Part shown: positions 47,644 through 57,224 of the stretch, in pieces
Position numbering within the stretch: position 1 is the first letter of the stretch
Layout of the letters: each line of letters starts with the position of its first letter
Source: Dyella thiooxydans
GTDB taxonomy: Bacteria; Pseudomonadota; Gammaproteobacteria; Xanthomonadales; Rhodanobacteraceae
Assembly: GCF_001641285.1 (NCBI RefSeq)
Contig: NZ_CP014841.1
Span: forward strand, 744,001 to 808,000
Direction of reading: 5' to 3'
Length of the DNA: 64,000 nucleotides
Notes under the pieces: model-generated
Told to the model about the DNA's origin: nothing
Seen by the model: only the letters and a program-made list of their open reading frames with translations
The model's database searches: none
Made by a program: the position numbers and the translations under genes

Positions 47644-48213
47644 ATGAAACGGTTGATGGTCAACGTGCTTCACGTGTGTGTGGCGGCTGCGCTGGCGGCC
47701 AGTGTATCGGCTTGCAATCGTGATGCGAGTGCGGACGCCGGTGTAGCGACAGGTGCCGCAGCCAACGGCCCGAAGTACGCCAAGGTTGTGAGCGTTGATC
47801 CGGTTCGGAAGACCACCAGCACCCCGAAGCAGGTCTGCCACGACGAGGTGGTCAATACCACCACGCCACCGAAGGATCAGCACCAGATCGCGGGCACTGC
47901 GATCGGCGCCGTGGTCGGCGGCGTACTCGGCCACCAGGTGGGTGGTGGCAAGGGCAAGACGCTCGCGACGGTGGCCGGTGCGCTCGGCGGTGGCTACGCG
48001 GGCAAGAAGATCGAAGAGAGTCGCCAGCATGCGAACACCACGTCCTCGGTCCAGCGCCGGTGCACCACAGTGAACGACAGCACCACCAAGATCGTCGGCT
48101 ATGACGTCCGTTACGAATACAACGGGGTCACGCGCACGGTGCGGATGGATCACGATCCCGGCGACCGCGTGCAGGTCCAGGAAGGCGTGACGGCGGTTTC
48201 CGACGCGCGCTGA
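47644..48213 (+). CDS. Glycine-zipper lipoprotein-like protein
   Basis: The protein has 189 residues. The signal peptide ends SVSACN (Cys about 24), a probable lipoprotein site. A glycine-zipper 2TM segment (AGTAIGAVVGGVLGHQVGGG and ATVAGALGGGYAGKKIE) lies at about 81-119. The C-terminal part (VQRRCTTVNDSTTKIVGYDVRYEYNGVTRTVRMDHDPG) has the layout of the SlyB/YcfJ type. AAGGAG precedes the ATG by 8 bases. It is a likely outer-membrane-associated stress protein. Confidence 0.88.
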   Translation: MKRLMVNVLHVCVAAALAASVSACNRDASADAGVATGAAANGPKYAKVVSVDPVRKTTSTPKQVCHDEVVNTTTPPKDQHQIAGTAIGAVVGGVLGHQVGGGKGKTLATVAGALGGGYAGKKIEESRQHANTTSSVQRRCTTVNDSTTKIVGYDVRYEYNGVTRTVRMDHDPGDRVQVQEGVTAVSDAR

Positions 48214-48242
48214 TTTTCCACCATCCAGTCGAGGAGGAGCCC

Positions 48243-48722
48243 ATGTCGCCCACTTCACGCAGGATTCCACTGCTGATCGCCGCAGCTCTCGCGAGCATTG
48301 CACTCGCGGGGTGCGAAACCACGCCCTACAACAACGGGGGGTACAGTCGGCCCGCTCCGGTCTACGACAGCCGGCCCGCGCGATGCGACAACTGCGGCGT
48401 GGTCAAGGAGGTGCAGCAGGTCTACGTCGAGCGCAAGAGCAACGGGACGCTTGGTGCCGTGATCGGCGCGGTCGCCGGCGGCCTTCTCGGCAATACGGTG
48501 GGCAAGGGGGATGGCCGCAAGGCTGCCACCGTTGCTGGTGCGGTGGCCGGCGGTGTGGTCGGCAACAAGGTGGCCACGGCCAACAGTGGGACCGACGTGG
48601 CCTGGCAGGTCACCGTGCGATTGGACGGGGGCCGGTACGTCACCGTGACCCAGCGCGATGATCCCCGGGTGCGCGAGGGTGATTACGTGCAGGTGCAGGG
48701 CGATCACGTCTATCCGCGCTAG
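48243..48722 (+). CDS. Glycine-zipper 2TM lipoprotein
   Basis: The protein has 159 residues. The signal peptide ends ALAGCE (Cys about 23). The zipper GTLGAVIGAVAGGLLGNTVGKGDG and ATVAGAVAGGVVGNKVA lies in the middle, and the C-terminal domain (WQVTVRLDGGRYVTVTQRDDPRVREGDYVQVQ) matches its neighbour in layout. It is a paralogue-like tandem partner of the preceding gene, 29 bases apart. CDNCG near residue 49 may form a disulfide. Confidence 0.9.
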   Translation: MSPTSRRIPLLIAAALASIALAGCETTPYNNGGYSRPAPVYDSRPARCDNCGVVKEVQQVYVERKSNGTLGAVIGAVAGGLLGNTVGKGDGRKAATVAGAVAGGVVGNKVATANSGTDVAWQVTVRLDGGRYVTVTQRDDPRVREGDYVQVQGDHVYPR

Positions 48723-48750
48723 TCCACTTTGCTCTTTGGACGTCCAAAAA

Positions 48751-48774
48751 AAAGCCCTCCGAAAGGAGGGCTTT
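48751..48774. terminator. Bidirectional terminator
   Basis: AAAGCCCTCC pairs with GGAGGGCTTT around GAAA, with eight As upstream and TTCTTTTC downstream. It serves both the glycine-zipper gene and the convergent hydrolase gene. Confidence 0.93.
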
Positions 48775-48799
48775 TTCTTTTCTGCGCGATACGGGTTCG

Positions 48800-49234
48800 T
48801 TAGTTCACGGCGTAGAAACGATGCTCGCCGATGGTGCGGCCGGTGCGGTTGATCGACCAAGCCGGAGTGATCGCCACGGTAGCGAAATGGTCCGCATGTG
48901 GAACGACCAGATGGCGTTCGGCGAGCGGCAGCTCCCAGTTCGTCATCGACTCGCCGGCGATCTTCCAGGCTTTGGCGAAGGCGACCGGGTTGGTGATGTC
49001 GAACGAGCCCGGTGTGGTGGTGGTGGCGAACTGGTGCGGTGCGGTCACGACCTTGCACACGGTATCGCCCCACTGGCCGCGGTCGCGACGCCGTAGCGCC
49101 ACTTCGGCAACCGCCAGCTGCCCCATCGTCGGTTCGCTGCGGGCTTCCAGGTAGACGGTCGTCGCCAGACAGGTCTGGTCGGCCACCGGCTGGGGCAGCA
49201 ACGAGGCCATCCACAGCAATACGGAAAGTTTCAT
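48800..49234 (-). CDS. SleB-type cell wall hydrolase
   Basis: The protein has 144 residues, starting MKLSVLLWMASLLPQPVADQ (signal peptide). The catalytic SleB-like segment is CLATTVYLEARSEPTMGQLAVAEVALRR, with Glu as the likely catalytic acid, followed by VCKVVTAPHQFATTTTPGSF. The family acts on peptidoglycan as a lytic or hydrolytic enzyme. It is a compact version without extra binding domains. Nothing in the neighbourhood suggests a specific process. Confidence 0.85.
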   Translation of the reverse strand: MKLSVLLWMASLLPQPVADQTCLATTVYLEARSEPTMGQLAVAEVALRRRDRGQWGDTVCKVVTAPHQFATTTTPGSFDITNPVAFAKAWKIAGESMTNWELPLAERHLVVPHADHFATVAITPAWSINRTGRTIGEHRFYAVN

Positions 49235-49672
49235 AGTCTGCCTCCAACGTGCTGTACGCATGGCCGGAAGGAAACCGGTTCTCAGGCGCCATTGCGGTGG
49301 ACGGGCGGGCAGGCCGTTCCACCTGGATTGATGACACCGGATCGAAACTTTGGGATCGCGGATGTCCTTGCCACGGGATTGTGGCGAGTCAGTTCGACGT
49401 CTGTGCCAGATCTGACCAGAGTCGCAGCCAGCCACCATCGAATGGTCCAGGGCATCTGCGACATCTCCGCCTCGTATGGCGGCAATTCTCTCCGGCATTT
49501 CTGCCGGGTCGCGCCGATCCGGACTCCTCCGGTTCGTCGCGTGCTCGAGCCACTGCGGTAGGAGTGGCCGGCCAAAAATTTTCGCGGAGCCTAGTGGCGG
49601 CCTCCGGGGATGGCAAGTGCCATGGTCATGGAATTCACGCGGCACTCACTTTTGCGGCATGGCAACATGCGG
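49235..49672. other. Intergenic stretch of about 440 bases without a clear gene
   Basis: Neither strand offers a frame with good start context or protein character; the longer open frames here are Arg/Ser-rich and lack family features. I see no tRNA or strong hairpin. It may hold the promoter of the hydrolase gene and a decayed gene. Confidence 0.5.
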
Positions 49673-50485
49673 CTATTCGCCCCATGATTCGACGATCCGT
49701 GCGCGTGCGCCGCACGTAAGCAGTGCATCATGACTGTCCTGCGAAGCGATCAGCCAGTCCTCGTGCGCAACGGCGAGTCCCGTCACGCCCGAGTCTCCAC
49801 CCACGGCATCGAGCAGATGCAGCTCTGCGCCATCACCCACACGTTTCAGCCGCGTGTCCGGCGCGACCGCCTGCGACAGCATGACGCGGCAAAGCCTGCG
49901 CTTGTTTCCTCCTCGATAGTGCAGTCGCGCCACGATCTCCTGGCCCGGATAGCAACCCTTGTCGAGCGCGACGGCGCCGAGGTGATGAAGGCCGAGCGAC
50001 GCGGCGTTGTACTGGCCGATCGCTCCGGCGGGCAGCCATGGCCAGCCCTCGCGGATCTGCATCGCACGCAGATCGTCGCCGGGGGCCTCGGCTGCGATGA
50101 CGATCGAGTGATCGCCGCAGCCGACATGCAGGATTCCTTCGGCTTCTTCTGTCGCATGAAGCGCCATCGCCGGTCCTGCGGTCAGCAGACCGACTGGCTG
50201 CACCAGCAGTTCGACCCGGGCGCGGAACACGAAGCGCGAAAGTTCGTTCTTCAGGTCCCCGGCCTGTCCTCCTCGCAGCAGCAGCACCCAGCGTTGGTCG
50301 GCAAGCCGTGCAAGATGAAACAGTGCGCGGACACGCCCCGTCGCATCCAGCCAGGCGCTGAACTGCCACGATCCCACGGACAGCGCGAGTACCGGCGAAG
50401 TGAACTGGCCATGCATGAACTGCGCGGCATCGGGGCCCTCGATGACGAGGGTTTCGGCGGGCAGGGTGGGGGCGGTTGGGGACAT
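49673..50485 (-). CDS. ygfZ: YgfZ/GcvT-like folate-binding protein
   Basis: The protein has 270 residues. The signature KGCYPGQEIVARLHYRGGNKRRL marks the YgfZ/CAF17 family, which uses tetrahydrofolate to help assemble iron-sulfur enzymes. The N-terminal MHGQFTSPVLAL segment and GREPxxxLPAGAIGQYN-like region match the folate-binding fold. The start at 50485 (MSPTAPTLPAE) is preferred. It diverges from the succinate dehydrogenase cluster by 104 bases; SdhB is an Fe-S protein, so the pairing may be meaningful. Confidence 0.92.
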   Translation of the reverse strand: MSPTAPTLPAETLVIEGPDAAQFMHGQFTSPVLALSVGSWQFSAWLDATGRVRALFHLARLADQRWVLLLRGGQAGDLKNELSRFVFRARVELLVQPVGLLTAGPAMALHATEEAEGILHVGCGDHSIVIAAEAPGDDLRAMQIREGWPWLPAGAIGQYNAASLGLHHLGAVALDKGCYPGQEIVARLHYRGGNKRRLCRVMLSQAVAPDTRLKRVGDGAELHLLDAVGGDSGVTGLAVAHEDWLIASQDSHDALLTCGARARIVESWGE

Positions 50486-50588
50486 GGTTTTCGTTACTGG
50501 GGACGAAGGCGTTTCAGGCAAGGGGCACGGTCCCCTCAGGTTGTACCGGCAGGGCACAAGTATTACGCTTGTTCAGCTAACAAGAACC

Positions 50589-50756
50589 ATGTCCGACACA
50601 CGCTCCCCTCCCGAATCGAAGCAGCCGGCCGCTCCAGCGGCGGGGGCCGTTTTGCCGTTCGGAAACGATCGGCCAGACCCGGCAGAGGAGCGTCCTGCGC
50701 CCGACCCCACGCGCTACGGCGACTGGGAAAAGAATGGGCGCTGCATCGACTTCTGA
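50589..50756 (+). CDS. DUF1674 protein, SdhAF4-like assembly factor
   Basis: The protein has 55 residues. The DUF1674 hallmark EERPAPDPTRYGDWEKNGRCIDF fills the C-terminus. The eukaryotic homologue SdhAF4 binds flavinylated SdhA before complex II assembly. The ATG at 50589 follows a CAAGAACC leader and lies 70 bases before sdhC. Placement at the head of the sdh cluster fits an assembly role. Confidence 0.92.
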   Translation: MSDTRSPPESKQPAAPAAGAVLPFGNDRPDPAEERPAPDPTRYGDWEKNGRCIDF

Positions 50757-50826
50757 CGCTTCGCGCTGGCGGACGCTCGGAGTCGGCCGGCATGGGCAAA
50801 AGCGATTCCACACCAGGATAGCCAAC

Positions 50827-51222
50827 ATGGCAGACACATCACGACCGCTCTCACCGCACCTGCAGATCTACAAGTGGCAGGTGCAGATGTTGACCTCGAT
50901 CCTGCATCGCGCGACCGGCATCGTGCTTGCCATCGGCAGCCTGATCGTCCTCTGGGGGCTGCTGGCCCTGGCTGGCGGCAGCGAGGCATTCGCGCAGTTC
51001 ACCAGCTGCGTCGGCAGTCCGCTCGGCATGGTGGTCATGTTCGGCTGGACCTGGGCGTTCGCTTACCACCTGTGCAACGGCATCCGTCATCTCGTGCAGG
51101 ACGCTGGCGCGGGCTATGCCATCGCGCAGTTCGTCCGCTCGAGCTGGCTGTCGATCATCGGCAGCTTCGTGATCACCCTGCTGGTCTGGGCTTTCGTGCT
51201 GACCTCCGGAGGTGCGGCATGA
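50827..51222 (+). CDS. sdhC: Succinate dehydrogenase cytochrome b556 subunit
   Basis: The protein has 131 residues and three transmembrane helices. The family motif SPHLQIYKWQVQMLTSILHRATGI and the heme-ligand His in FAYHLCNGIRHLVQD are present. With SdhD it anchors complex II and binds heme b and ubiquinone. The stop overlaps the sdhD start by ATGA. Confidence 0.97.
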   Translation: MADTSRPLSPHLQIYKWQVQMLTSILHRATGIVLAIGSLIVLWGLLALAGGSEAFAQFTSCVGSPLGMVVMFGWTWAFAYHLCNGIRHLVQDAGAGYAIAQFVRSSWLSIIGSFVITLLVWAFVLTSGGAA

Positions 51223-51608
51223 GCGCCAAGGATCTGCGCCATCCGATCAAGCGTGCCCGTGGCTTGGGCTCGGCCCAGTCCGGTGTCGGACACTGGTGGA
51301 CCCAGCGCGTGACCGCTGCCGCGCTCGTCGTACTCGGCCTGTGGTTCCTGGCGACGGTGCTGCGTCTGGTGCACGCCGATTACGCGACTGCGCACGCGGT
51401 GGTGGCCCGCCCGTGGAACGCGGTCCTGCTGATCGCTTTCGTGATCGCCATGTTCTGGCACGCCGTGCTCGGCCTGCAGGTGGTGATCGAAGATTACGTG
51501 CACACCCGCTGGAAGGAAGTTTCCCTGCTGGTGCTGGTGAAATTCCTCGCGGTGCTGGGCGCGCTGGCAAGCGTGCTGGCTGTGCTGCGCATCGCCCTGG
51601 GAGCCTGA
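51219..51608 (+). CDS. sdhD: Succinate dehydrogenase membrane anchor subunit
   Basis: The protein has 129 residues and three transmembrane helices, starting [20 protein letters not shown]. The [15 protein letters not shown] segment carries the likely heme His and quinone-site Tyr. It completes the membrane domain with SdhC. The sdhA start follows 2 bases after its stop. Confidence 0.96.
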   Translation: MSAKDLRHPIKRARGLGSAQSGVGHWWTQRVTAAALVVLGLWFLATVLRLVHADYATAHAVVARPWNAVLLIAFVIAMFWHAVLGLQVVIEDYVHTRWKEVSLLVLVKFLAVLGALASVLAVLRIALGA

Positions 51609-51609
51609 C

Positions 51610-53397
51610 GTGGAAAGCTACAAGATCCAACAGCACAAGTATGACGTGATCGTGGTGGGCGCCGGCGGTGCCGGCCTGCGTGCCACCTTCGGCCTTGCCG
51701 AGAAGGGCCTGAAGGCTGCGTGCATCACGAAGGTGTTCCCGACCCGCTCGCACACGGTGGCGGCGCAGGGCGGCATTTCCGCCGCGCTCGGCAACATGGG
51801 CGAGGACGACTGGCGCTTCCACTTCTACGACACCATCAAGGGCTCCGACTGGCTCGGTGACCAGGACGCCATCGAGTACATGTGCCGCGAGGCGATCCCG
51901 GCGATCATCGAGCTGGAGCACTACGGCGTGCCGTTCTCGCGCACGGCTGAAGGCAAGATCTACCAGCGCCCGTTCGGCGGCATGACCACGCACTACGGCA
52001 AGGGCACCGCCCAGCGCACCTGCGCCGCGGCCGACCGCACCGGTCATGCGATCCTGCACACGCTGTACCAGCAGGCGCTGGCGCACGATGCCTCGTTCTT
52101 CATCGAGTACTTCGCGATCGACCTGATCTTCGACGAGGAAGGTGTGTGTCGCGGCGTGCTGGCGCTGGACATGAACGAGGGCACGCTGCACTTCTTCCGT
52201 GGCCAGGCGGTGGTGCTGGCGACCGGCGGCTACGGTCGCGCGTACTTCAGCGCCACTTCGGCACACACCTGTACGGGCGACGGCGGCGGCATGGTGTTGC
52301 GTGCCGGCCTGCCGCTGCAGGACATGGAGTTCGTGCAGTTCCATCCGACCGGCATCTACGGCGCGGGCTGCCTGATCACCGAGGGTGTGCGTGGCGAGGG
52401 TGGTTACCTCACCAACTCCGAGGGCGAGCGCTTCATGGAGCGCTATGCCCCGAACGCGAAGGATCTGGCCTCCCGCGACGTGGTCAGCCGTGCGATGACG
52501 ATCGAGATCCGCGAAGGTCGCGGCGTCGGCGAGCACAAGGATCACATCCACCTGAATCTGATGCATCTCGGCGCCGAGGTGATCCACGAGCGGCTGCCGG
52601 GCATCGCCGAGTCGGCGCGCATCTTCGCCGGCGTGGACGTGACCAAGGAGCCGATCCCGGTACTGCCGACCGTGCACTACAACATGGGCGGCATTCCGAC
52701 CAACTACCACGGCGAAGTGGTGCAGCTGAAGGACGGCAACCCGGATTCGGTGGTGCCGGGCCTGTTCGCCATCGGCGAGGCGGCCTGCGTGTCGGTGCAT
52801 GGCGCCAACCGCCTGGGCTCCAATTCGCTGCTCGACCTGGTCGTGTTCGGCCGCGCAGTGGCCAACCGTTGCGCCGAAGTGATCAAGCCGGGCGCGGCGC
52901 ACAAGGACCTGCCGGCCAGCGCGCTGGACAAGGCACTGACCCGCTTCGACGGTCTGCGCAATGCCAGCGGCAGCACGCCGACGGCGAAGATCCGCGCGGA
53001 AATGCAGCGCACCATGCAGAGCGATGCGGCGGTGTTCCGCACCGGCGACACGCTCAAGGAAGGCAAGCGCAAGATCTCCGAGGTCTACGACTCGTTCAAG
53101 GACGTCAAGGTTTCCGATCGCTCGTTGGTCTGGAACTCCGACCTGATCGAGACGCTGGAGCTGTCCAACCTGCTGGCGCAGGCGGTGGCGACCATGCACT
53201 CGGCCGAGCAGCGCCCGGAAAGCCGCGGCGCACATGCCCGCGAGGACTTCCCGGACCGCAACGACGAGCAGTGGATGAAGCACACCCTGGTCAAGGTGGA
53301 CCAGGCCGGCAAGAGCAGCTTCGAGTTCCGTCCGGTGCACATGTACACGATGACCGACGAGGTCGAGGTGGTGCCGCCGAAGAAGCGCGTCTACTGA
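51610..53397 (+). CDS. sdhA: Succinate dehydrogenase flavoprotein subunit
   Basis: The protein has 595 residues. FAD-binding [19 protein letters not shown], the FAD-linked His in [16 protein letters not shown], substrate-site [14 protein letters not shown] and [15 protein letters not shown] are all present. It oxidises succinate to fumarate in the TCA cycle and respiratory chain. It starts with GTG at 51610. The length is normal. Confidence 0.98.
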   Translation: MESYKIQQHKYDVIVVGAGGAGLRATFGLAEKGLKAACITKVFPTRSHTVAAQGGISAALGNMGEDDWRFHFYDTIKGSDWLGDQDAIEYMCREAIPAIIELEHYGVPFSRTAEGKIYQRPFGGMTTHYGKGTAQRTCAAADRTGHAILHTLYQQALAHDASFFIEYFAIDLIFDEEGVCRGVLALDMNEGTLHFFRGQAVVLATGGYGRAYFSATSAHTCTGDGGGMVLRAGLPLQDMEFVQFHPTGIYGAGCLITEGVRGEGGYLTNSEGERFMERYAPNAKDLASRDVVSRAMTIEIREGRGVGEHKDHIHLNLMHLGAEVIHERLPGIAESARIFAGVDVTKEPIPVLPTVHYNMGGIPTNYHGEVVQLKDGNPDSVVPGLFAIGEAACVSVHGANRLGSNSLLDLVVFGRAVANRCAEVIKPGAAHKDLPASALDKALTRFDGLRNASGSTPTAKIRAEMQRTMQSDAAVFRTGDTLKEGKRKISEVYDSFKDVKVSDRSLVWNSDLIETLELSNLLAQAVATMHSAEQRPESRGAHAREDFPDRNDEQWMKHTLVKVDQAGKSSFEFRPVHMYTMTDEVEVVPPKKRVY

Positions 53398-53404
53398 TTC
53401 GGCA

Positions 53405-53432
53405 GGTACCGGCGATGCGTATCGCCGGTACC
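53405..53432 (+). promoter_or_regulatory. Perfect 12-bp hairpin between sdhA and sdhB
   Basis: GGTACCGGCGAT pairs with ATCGCCGGTACC around GCGT. No T run follows, and transcription must pass for sdhB to be made. It is likely an mRNA-stability or processing hairpin, not a terminator. Confidence 0.7.
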
Positions 53433-53495
53433 GCCCGCGCATCGCAGGTGGTCGGGGCCGTCAGGCCCTCCTAACGAGATTGAAGGGTTCCGCAC

Positions 53496-54278
53496 ATGGC
53501 AGAGTTCACCCTCCCGAAGAATTCGAAGATCCAGCCGGGCAAGCATTTCCCCGCCCAGGGCGCGAAAAAGCCGCGCACATTCCGCATCTATCGCTGGTCG
53601 CCGGACGACGGCCAGAACCCGCGCATCGACACCTACGAGGTGGATCTTGCCGCGTGCGGTCCGATGGTTCTGGACGCGCTGCTGAAGATCAAGAACGAGA
53701 TCGATCCGACGCTGACGCTGCGCCGCTCGTGCCGCGAGGGCATCTGTGGCTCGTGCGCGATGAACATCGACGGCACCAACACGCTGGCCTGCACCCGTGC
53801 CATCGAGGAGTGCGCCTCGGGCGACGTCAAGATCTACCCGCTGCCGCACATGCCGGTGGTCAAGGATCTGGTCCCGGACCTCACCCACTTCTATGCGCAG
53901 TTCGCCTCGATCAAGCCTTGGCTGCGGACGCAGAGCCCGGCGCCCGACCGCGAGCGCCTGCAGTCGCCGGAAGACCGCAAGCATCTCGACGGCCTGTACG
54001 AGTGCATCCTGTGCGCCTGCTGCTCGACCAGCTGCCCGAGCTACTGGTGGAACGGCGACAAGTACCTCGGCCCGGCGATCCTGCTGCAGGCCTACCGCTG
54101 GATCGTCGATTCGCGCGACGAGGACACCGGTGCCCGCCTGGACGACCTGGAAGATCCGTTCAAGCTGTACCGCTGCCACACCATCATGAACTGCGCGCGC
54201 ACCTGCCCGAAGGGGCTGAACCCGGCCAAGGCGATCGCGGAGATCAAGAAGCTGATCGTGCAGCGCCGCGCGGCCTGA
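53496..54278 (+). CDS. sdhB: Succinate dehydrogenase iron-sulfur subunit
   Basis: The protein has 260 residues. The [2Fe-2S] ligands are in [18 protein letters not shown] and TLACTRAI. The [4Fe-4S] and [3Fe-4S] ligands are in [16 protein letters not shown] and [12 protein letters not shown]. It passes electrons from FAD to quinone. A 98-base gap with a hairpin separates it from sdhA, which is wider than usual. The length is normal. Confidence 0.98.
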   Translation: MAEFTLPKNSKIQPGKHFPAQGAKKPRTFRIYRWSPDDGQNPRIDTYEVDLAACGPMVLDALLKIKNEIDPTLTLRRSCREGICGSCAMNIDGTNTLACTRAIEECASGDVKIYPLPHMPVVKDLVPDLTHFYAQFASIKPWLRTQSPAPDRERLQSPEDRKHLDGLYECILCACCSTSCPSYWWNGDKYLGPAILLQAYRWIVDSRDEDTGARLDDLEDPFKLYRCHTIMNCARTCPKGLNPAKAIAEIKKLIVQRRAA

Positions 54279-54303
54279 GCGATGGGCTGACGTCGTTTTT
54301 CGT

Positions 54304-54327
54304 GCGGGCTGCCCCAGGGCAGCCCGC
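54304..54327 (+). terminator. GC-rich hairpin after sdhB
   Basis: GCGGGCTGCC and GGCAGCCCGC form a perfect stem with a small CCAG loop, 26 bases after the sdhB stop. No T run follows, so read-through into sdhE is likely, and the site probably attenuates. Confidence 0.6.
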
Positions 54328-54350
54328 ATGCGTTGGAGGCTCGAGGAATC

Positions 54351-54599
54351 GTGGAAGAAGCCCGGATCAAACGACTGCGCTGGCGCACCCGCCGCGGCAC
54401 CCGCGAGCTGGATGCGCTGTTCGGCGGCTGGCTGGACGAGCGGTTCGCCGCGGCGGACGAATCCGCGCGAATGGCTTTCGACGAGCTGCTCGACGTGCAG
54501 GACCCCGACCTGTGGGACTGGGTGATGGGGCATGCTCGCGCACCACGCGAGGACTGGCAGGCGATCATCGATGACATCCGCGCCCGCCATCGGCTTTGA
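54351..54599 (+). CDS. sdhE: FAD assembly factor SdhE
   Basis: The protein has 82 residues. The RGTRELDALFGGWLDERF segment carries the RGxxELD motif needed for covalent flavinylation of SdhA. The GTG at 54351 has GAGG 6 bases upstream; a TTG at 54333 would add six residues. It lies directly after sdhB, the usual place, and overlaps the next gene by 29 bases. Confidence 0.93.
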   Translation: MEEARIKRLRWRTRRGTRELDALFGGWLDERFAAADESARMAFDELLDVQDPDLWDWVMGHARAPREDWQAIIDDIRARHRL

Positions 54600-55002
54600 A
54601 TACCGGCCATCGCGGGGGCTCGCGCTCGGCCTGATCGGTATGCTGGCGCTGGCGATGCTCTCGGTTGCGCTCAGTGGGCTGCCGGGCTGGGGCAAGCTGG
54701 TGCTCGCGAGCGCGGCGATGGCCCTCGTGCTGGCGAGCCGCATGCGGCAGACCACGCCGCCGGCCTCGGTCGGCTGGAGTCCCGATGCGGGCTGGCTGCT
54801 GCTCGGACGGGATGGGGTCGAAACCCCGGCCGTGTTGGCATCCCATCGCATGCTGGCCGGCTGTCTGGTGCTGGAACTGCGCGTCGGCGAGCGCCGGCAG
54901 GTGCTCTGGCTGCTGCCGGACAACAGCGATCCCGATACCCGGCGTCGCCTGCGCATGCGGCTCGCGGCCGGGCAGGGCGTGCCGTCCCCGCCAGCCATCT
55001 GA
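54571..55002 (+). CDS. YgfX-like membrane protein
   Basis: The protein has 143 residues. Two transmembrane helices lie at about 16-36 and 39-57 (LALGLIGMLALAMLSVALSG, GKLVLASAAMALVLASRM), followed by a soluble beta-rich part (WLLLGRDGVETPAVLASHRML). It overlaps sdhE, as ygfX does in enterobacteria, where the pair is called CptAB/YgfXY. The YgfX role is disputed (toxin or assembly helper), so only the family is claimed. Confidence 0.75.
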   Translation: MTSAPAIGFEYRPSRGLALGLIGMLALAMLSVALSGLPGWGKLVLASAAMALVLASRMRQTTPPASVGWSPDAGWLLLGRDGVETPAVLASHRMLAGCLVLELRVGERRQVLWLLPDNSDPDTRRRLRMRLAAGQGVPSPPAI

Positions 55003-55122
55003 GCCGGTTGTACCCCGCCGGCGCATCGGGCACTCTGGCGCGCTTGCGCGGTCCCAAAGGACGACCTGAGCGATCAGGCCTCTCTGCCGGCCGCCTGGCC
55101 GGCCCCCACAGATCAGGTTGCC

Positions 55123-56367
55123 ATGTTCCGACCGCTCGAACTCTTCATCGGCCTGCGCTACTCGCGCGCCAAACGCCGCAACCAGTTCATCTCGTTCATC
55201 TCCACCGTGTCGATCATCTGCATCACGATCAGCGTGATGGCGCTGATCACCGTGATGTCGGTGATGAACGGGTTCGACAACGAACTGCGCTCGCGCATTC
55301 TCGGTGCGGTCTCGCACGCCACCATCGCCGGCGTGGGCGAGAGCATCCACGACTGGCAGGGCACGGTGAAGCAGGCCGAGGCCAACCCGCACGTGCGCGG
55401 TGCGGCGCCCTATGTCGACCTGCAGGCATTCCTGCAGGGCACCTACGGCTCCACCGGCACCATGGTCCGCGGCATCGAGCCGTCGCTGGAGCCGAAGGCC
55501 TCGGATATCGACAAGCACATGGTGCAGGGTCGCTGGGATTCACTCACCCCGGGCAGCTGGAACATCATCCTGGGCAAGGAGCTGGCGATGCAGCTCGGCG
55601 TCACCGTGGGCGACCACGTGACGATGTTCGTGCCGCAGTTCCGGGCCACGCCGCTGGGTGCTGTGCCGCGGATCCGCGGCTTCCGCGTGTCCGGGGTGTT
55701 CGAGATGGGCATGCAGCAGTACGACTCGGGCCTGGCCCTGGTCAACATGACCGATGCCGAAAAGCTCGGCGAGTTGTCCGGCCCCACCGGCATCCGCCTG
55801 CGCCTGGACGACCTGTGGAACGCCGGCCCGGTGTCCCGCGAGCTGAGTCGCGACCTCGGCCAGCTCTACAGCGTGCGCACCTGGATGCAGGAGAACAGCA
55901 ACTTCTTCTCGGCGATCTCGATGGAGAAGAAGGTGATGGGCATCATCCTGTCGCTGATCGTGCTGGTGGCGGTGATCAACCTGATCTCGATGCTGATGAT
56001 GCTGGTCACCGACAAGCAGGCGGATATCGCCATCCTGCGGACGCTCGGCGCCACGCCGCGCAGCATCATGGCCACCTTCATGGTGCAGGGCGTGCTGGTC
56101 GGCTTCGTCGGTATCGGCCTGGGCGTGGGGTTGGGCTCGCTGCTGTCGTGGCAGTTGCCGAACATCGTGGACTGGATCCAGAATGTGTTTCACGTGCAGT
56201 TCCTGTCGCCGGACGTCTATTACATCTCCAACGTGCCGAGCAAGCTGGAAGCGGTGGACGTGGGCTGGATTTCCCTGGTTACTTTCCTCTTCTCGCTGCT
56301 GGCCACCCTCTATCCCGCCTGGCGCGCCTCGCGCACCCAGCCGGCCCAGGCGCTGCGCTATGAATAA
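55123..56367 (+). CDS. lolC: Lipoprotein-releasing ABC transporter permease LolC
   Basis: The protein has 414 residues with one transmembrane helix near 20-45, a large periplasmic domain, and three helices from about 270 on. The signatures are [38 protein letters not shown] and [28 protein letters not shown]. It releases mature lipoproteins from the inner membrane to LolA. lolD overlaps its 3' end by 8 bases. Only one permease gene is present, so it may act as a LolF-like homodimer. Confidence 0.95.
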   Translation: MFRPLELFIGLRYSRAKRRNQFISFISTVSIICITISVMALITVMSVMNGFDNELRSRILGAVSHATIAGVGESIHDWQGTVKQAEANPHVRGAAPYVDLQAFLQGTYGSTGTMVRGIEPSLEPKASDIDKHMVQGRWDSLTPGSWNIILGKELAMQLGVTVGDHVTMFVPQFRATPLGAVPRIRGFRVSGVFEMGMQQYDSGLALVNMTDAEKLGELSGPTGIRLRLDDLWNAGPVSRELSRDLGQLYSVRTWMQENSNFFSAISMEKKVMGIILSLIVLVAVINLISMLMMLVTDKQADIAILRTLGATPRSIMATFMVQGVLVGFVGIGLGVGLGSLLSWQLPNIVDWIQNVFHVQFLSPDVYYISNVPSKLEAVDVGWISLVTFLFSLLATLYPAWRASRTQPAQALRYE

Positions 56368-57097
56368 GCCGATGAATGCACGCAACGACGTGGTACTGCG
56401 CGCCAGCCACGTCGCCAAGAGCTACGAGGACGGCGAGCTGCGCACCGACGTGCTCACCGACGTGAGCTTCGAGCTGAAGCGCGGCGAGACGGCGGCCATC
56501 GTCGGCGCGTCGGGTTCGGGCAAGAGCACGCTGATGCACATCCTTGGCGGGCTGGACACGCTGAGCGCCGGCGAAGTGGAAGTGGATGGCCAGCGGTTGT
56601 CCTCGTTGTCCGACGCCGACCGCGGTCGTGTGCGCAACCGTTCGCTCGGTTTCATCTACCAGTTCCACCATCTGCTGCCCGAGTTCACCGCGCTGGAGAA
56701 CGTATGCATGCCGCTGCTTATCCGGGGCGAGTCGATCGCCAAGGCGCAGCGTGCTGCTACCGAACTGCTCGGCCGGGTCGGGCTTTCGGCGCGGCTCGGG
56801 CACAAGCCCTCCGAGCTGTCCGGCGGCGAGCGCCAGCGCTGTGCGGTGGCCCGTGCGCTGGTGACCCGGCCAGCCTGCGTGCTGGGCGACGAGCCGACCG
56901 GCAACCTCGATGAGGCCAATGCGGCACAGGTCTATGCACTGATGCTCGAACTCAACCGGGAGATCGGCACCAGCTTCATCCTGGTCACCCACGATACCCG
57001 GCTGGCGGCGCGCATGGACCGCACCCTGGTGCTGCACAACGGGGTATTGAACGAGCAGGTGCGGAACGATCCGGCCTCGCTGGTTGGCGAGATCTGA
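56360..57097 (+). CDS. lolD: Lipoprotein-releasing ATPase LolD
   Basis: The protein has 245 residues. Walker A is [18 protein letters not shown], the signature [17 protein letters not shown], Walker [13 protein letters not shown], and the switch His VTHD. The family motif [20 protein letters not shown] is clear. It powers LolC. Start at 56360 overlaps lolC by 8 bases. Confidence 0.96.
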   Translation: MNKPMNARNDVVLRASHVAKSYEDGELRTDVLTDVSFELKRGETAAIVGASGSGKSTLMHILGGLDTLSAGEVEVDGQRLSSLSDADRGRVRNRSLGFIYQFHHLLPEFTALENVCMPLLIRGESIAKAQRAATELLGRVGLSARLGHKPSELSGGERQRCAVARALVTRPACVLGDEPTGNLDEANAAQVYALMLELNREIGTSFILVTHDTRLAARMDRTLVLHNGVLNEQVRNDPASLVGEI

Positions 57098-57099
57098 TT

Positions 57100-57116
57100 C
57101 CCCGATGACATCGGGG
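57100..57116 (+). terminator. Hairpin after lolD
   Basis: CCCCGA and TCGGGG flank TGACA just after the lolD stop. The stem is short and no T run follows, so it is a weak or Rho-assisted stop before comEC. Confidence 0.5.
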
Positions 57117-57224
57117 TGGTTGCCGCGCGTCGTGCGACGGCCCTCGCCTACGCTCGTTTCGTCCTGACGATCCCCCGTCCGACGCTAGCCTTGGAGGCAG
57201 GTTCGGGCGCAGGGGACATGGACG

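Noticed and set aside
49249-49719. Open frames on both strands in the gap before ygfZ
   Set aside because: No Shine-Dalgarno, no conserved features, Arg/Ser-rich composition; they overlap one another in different frames.
51247-53442. A 731-codon minus-strand frame opposite sdhDA
   Set aside because: Antisense shadow of two highly conserved genes; no protein character.
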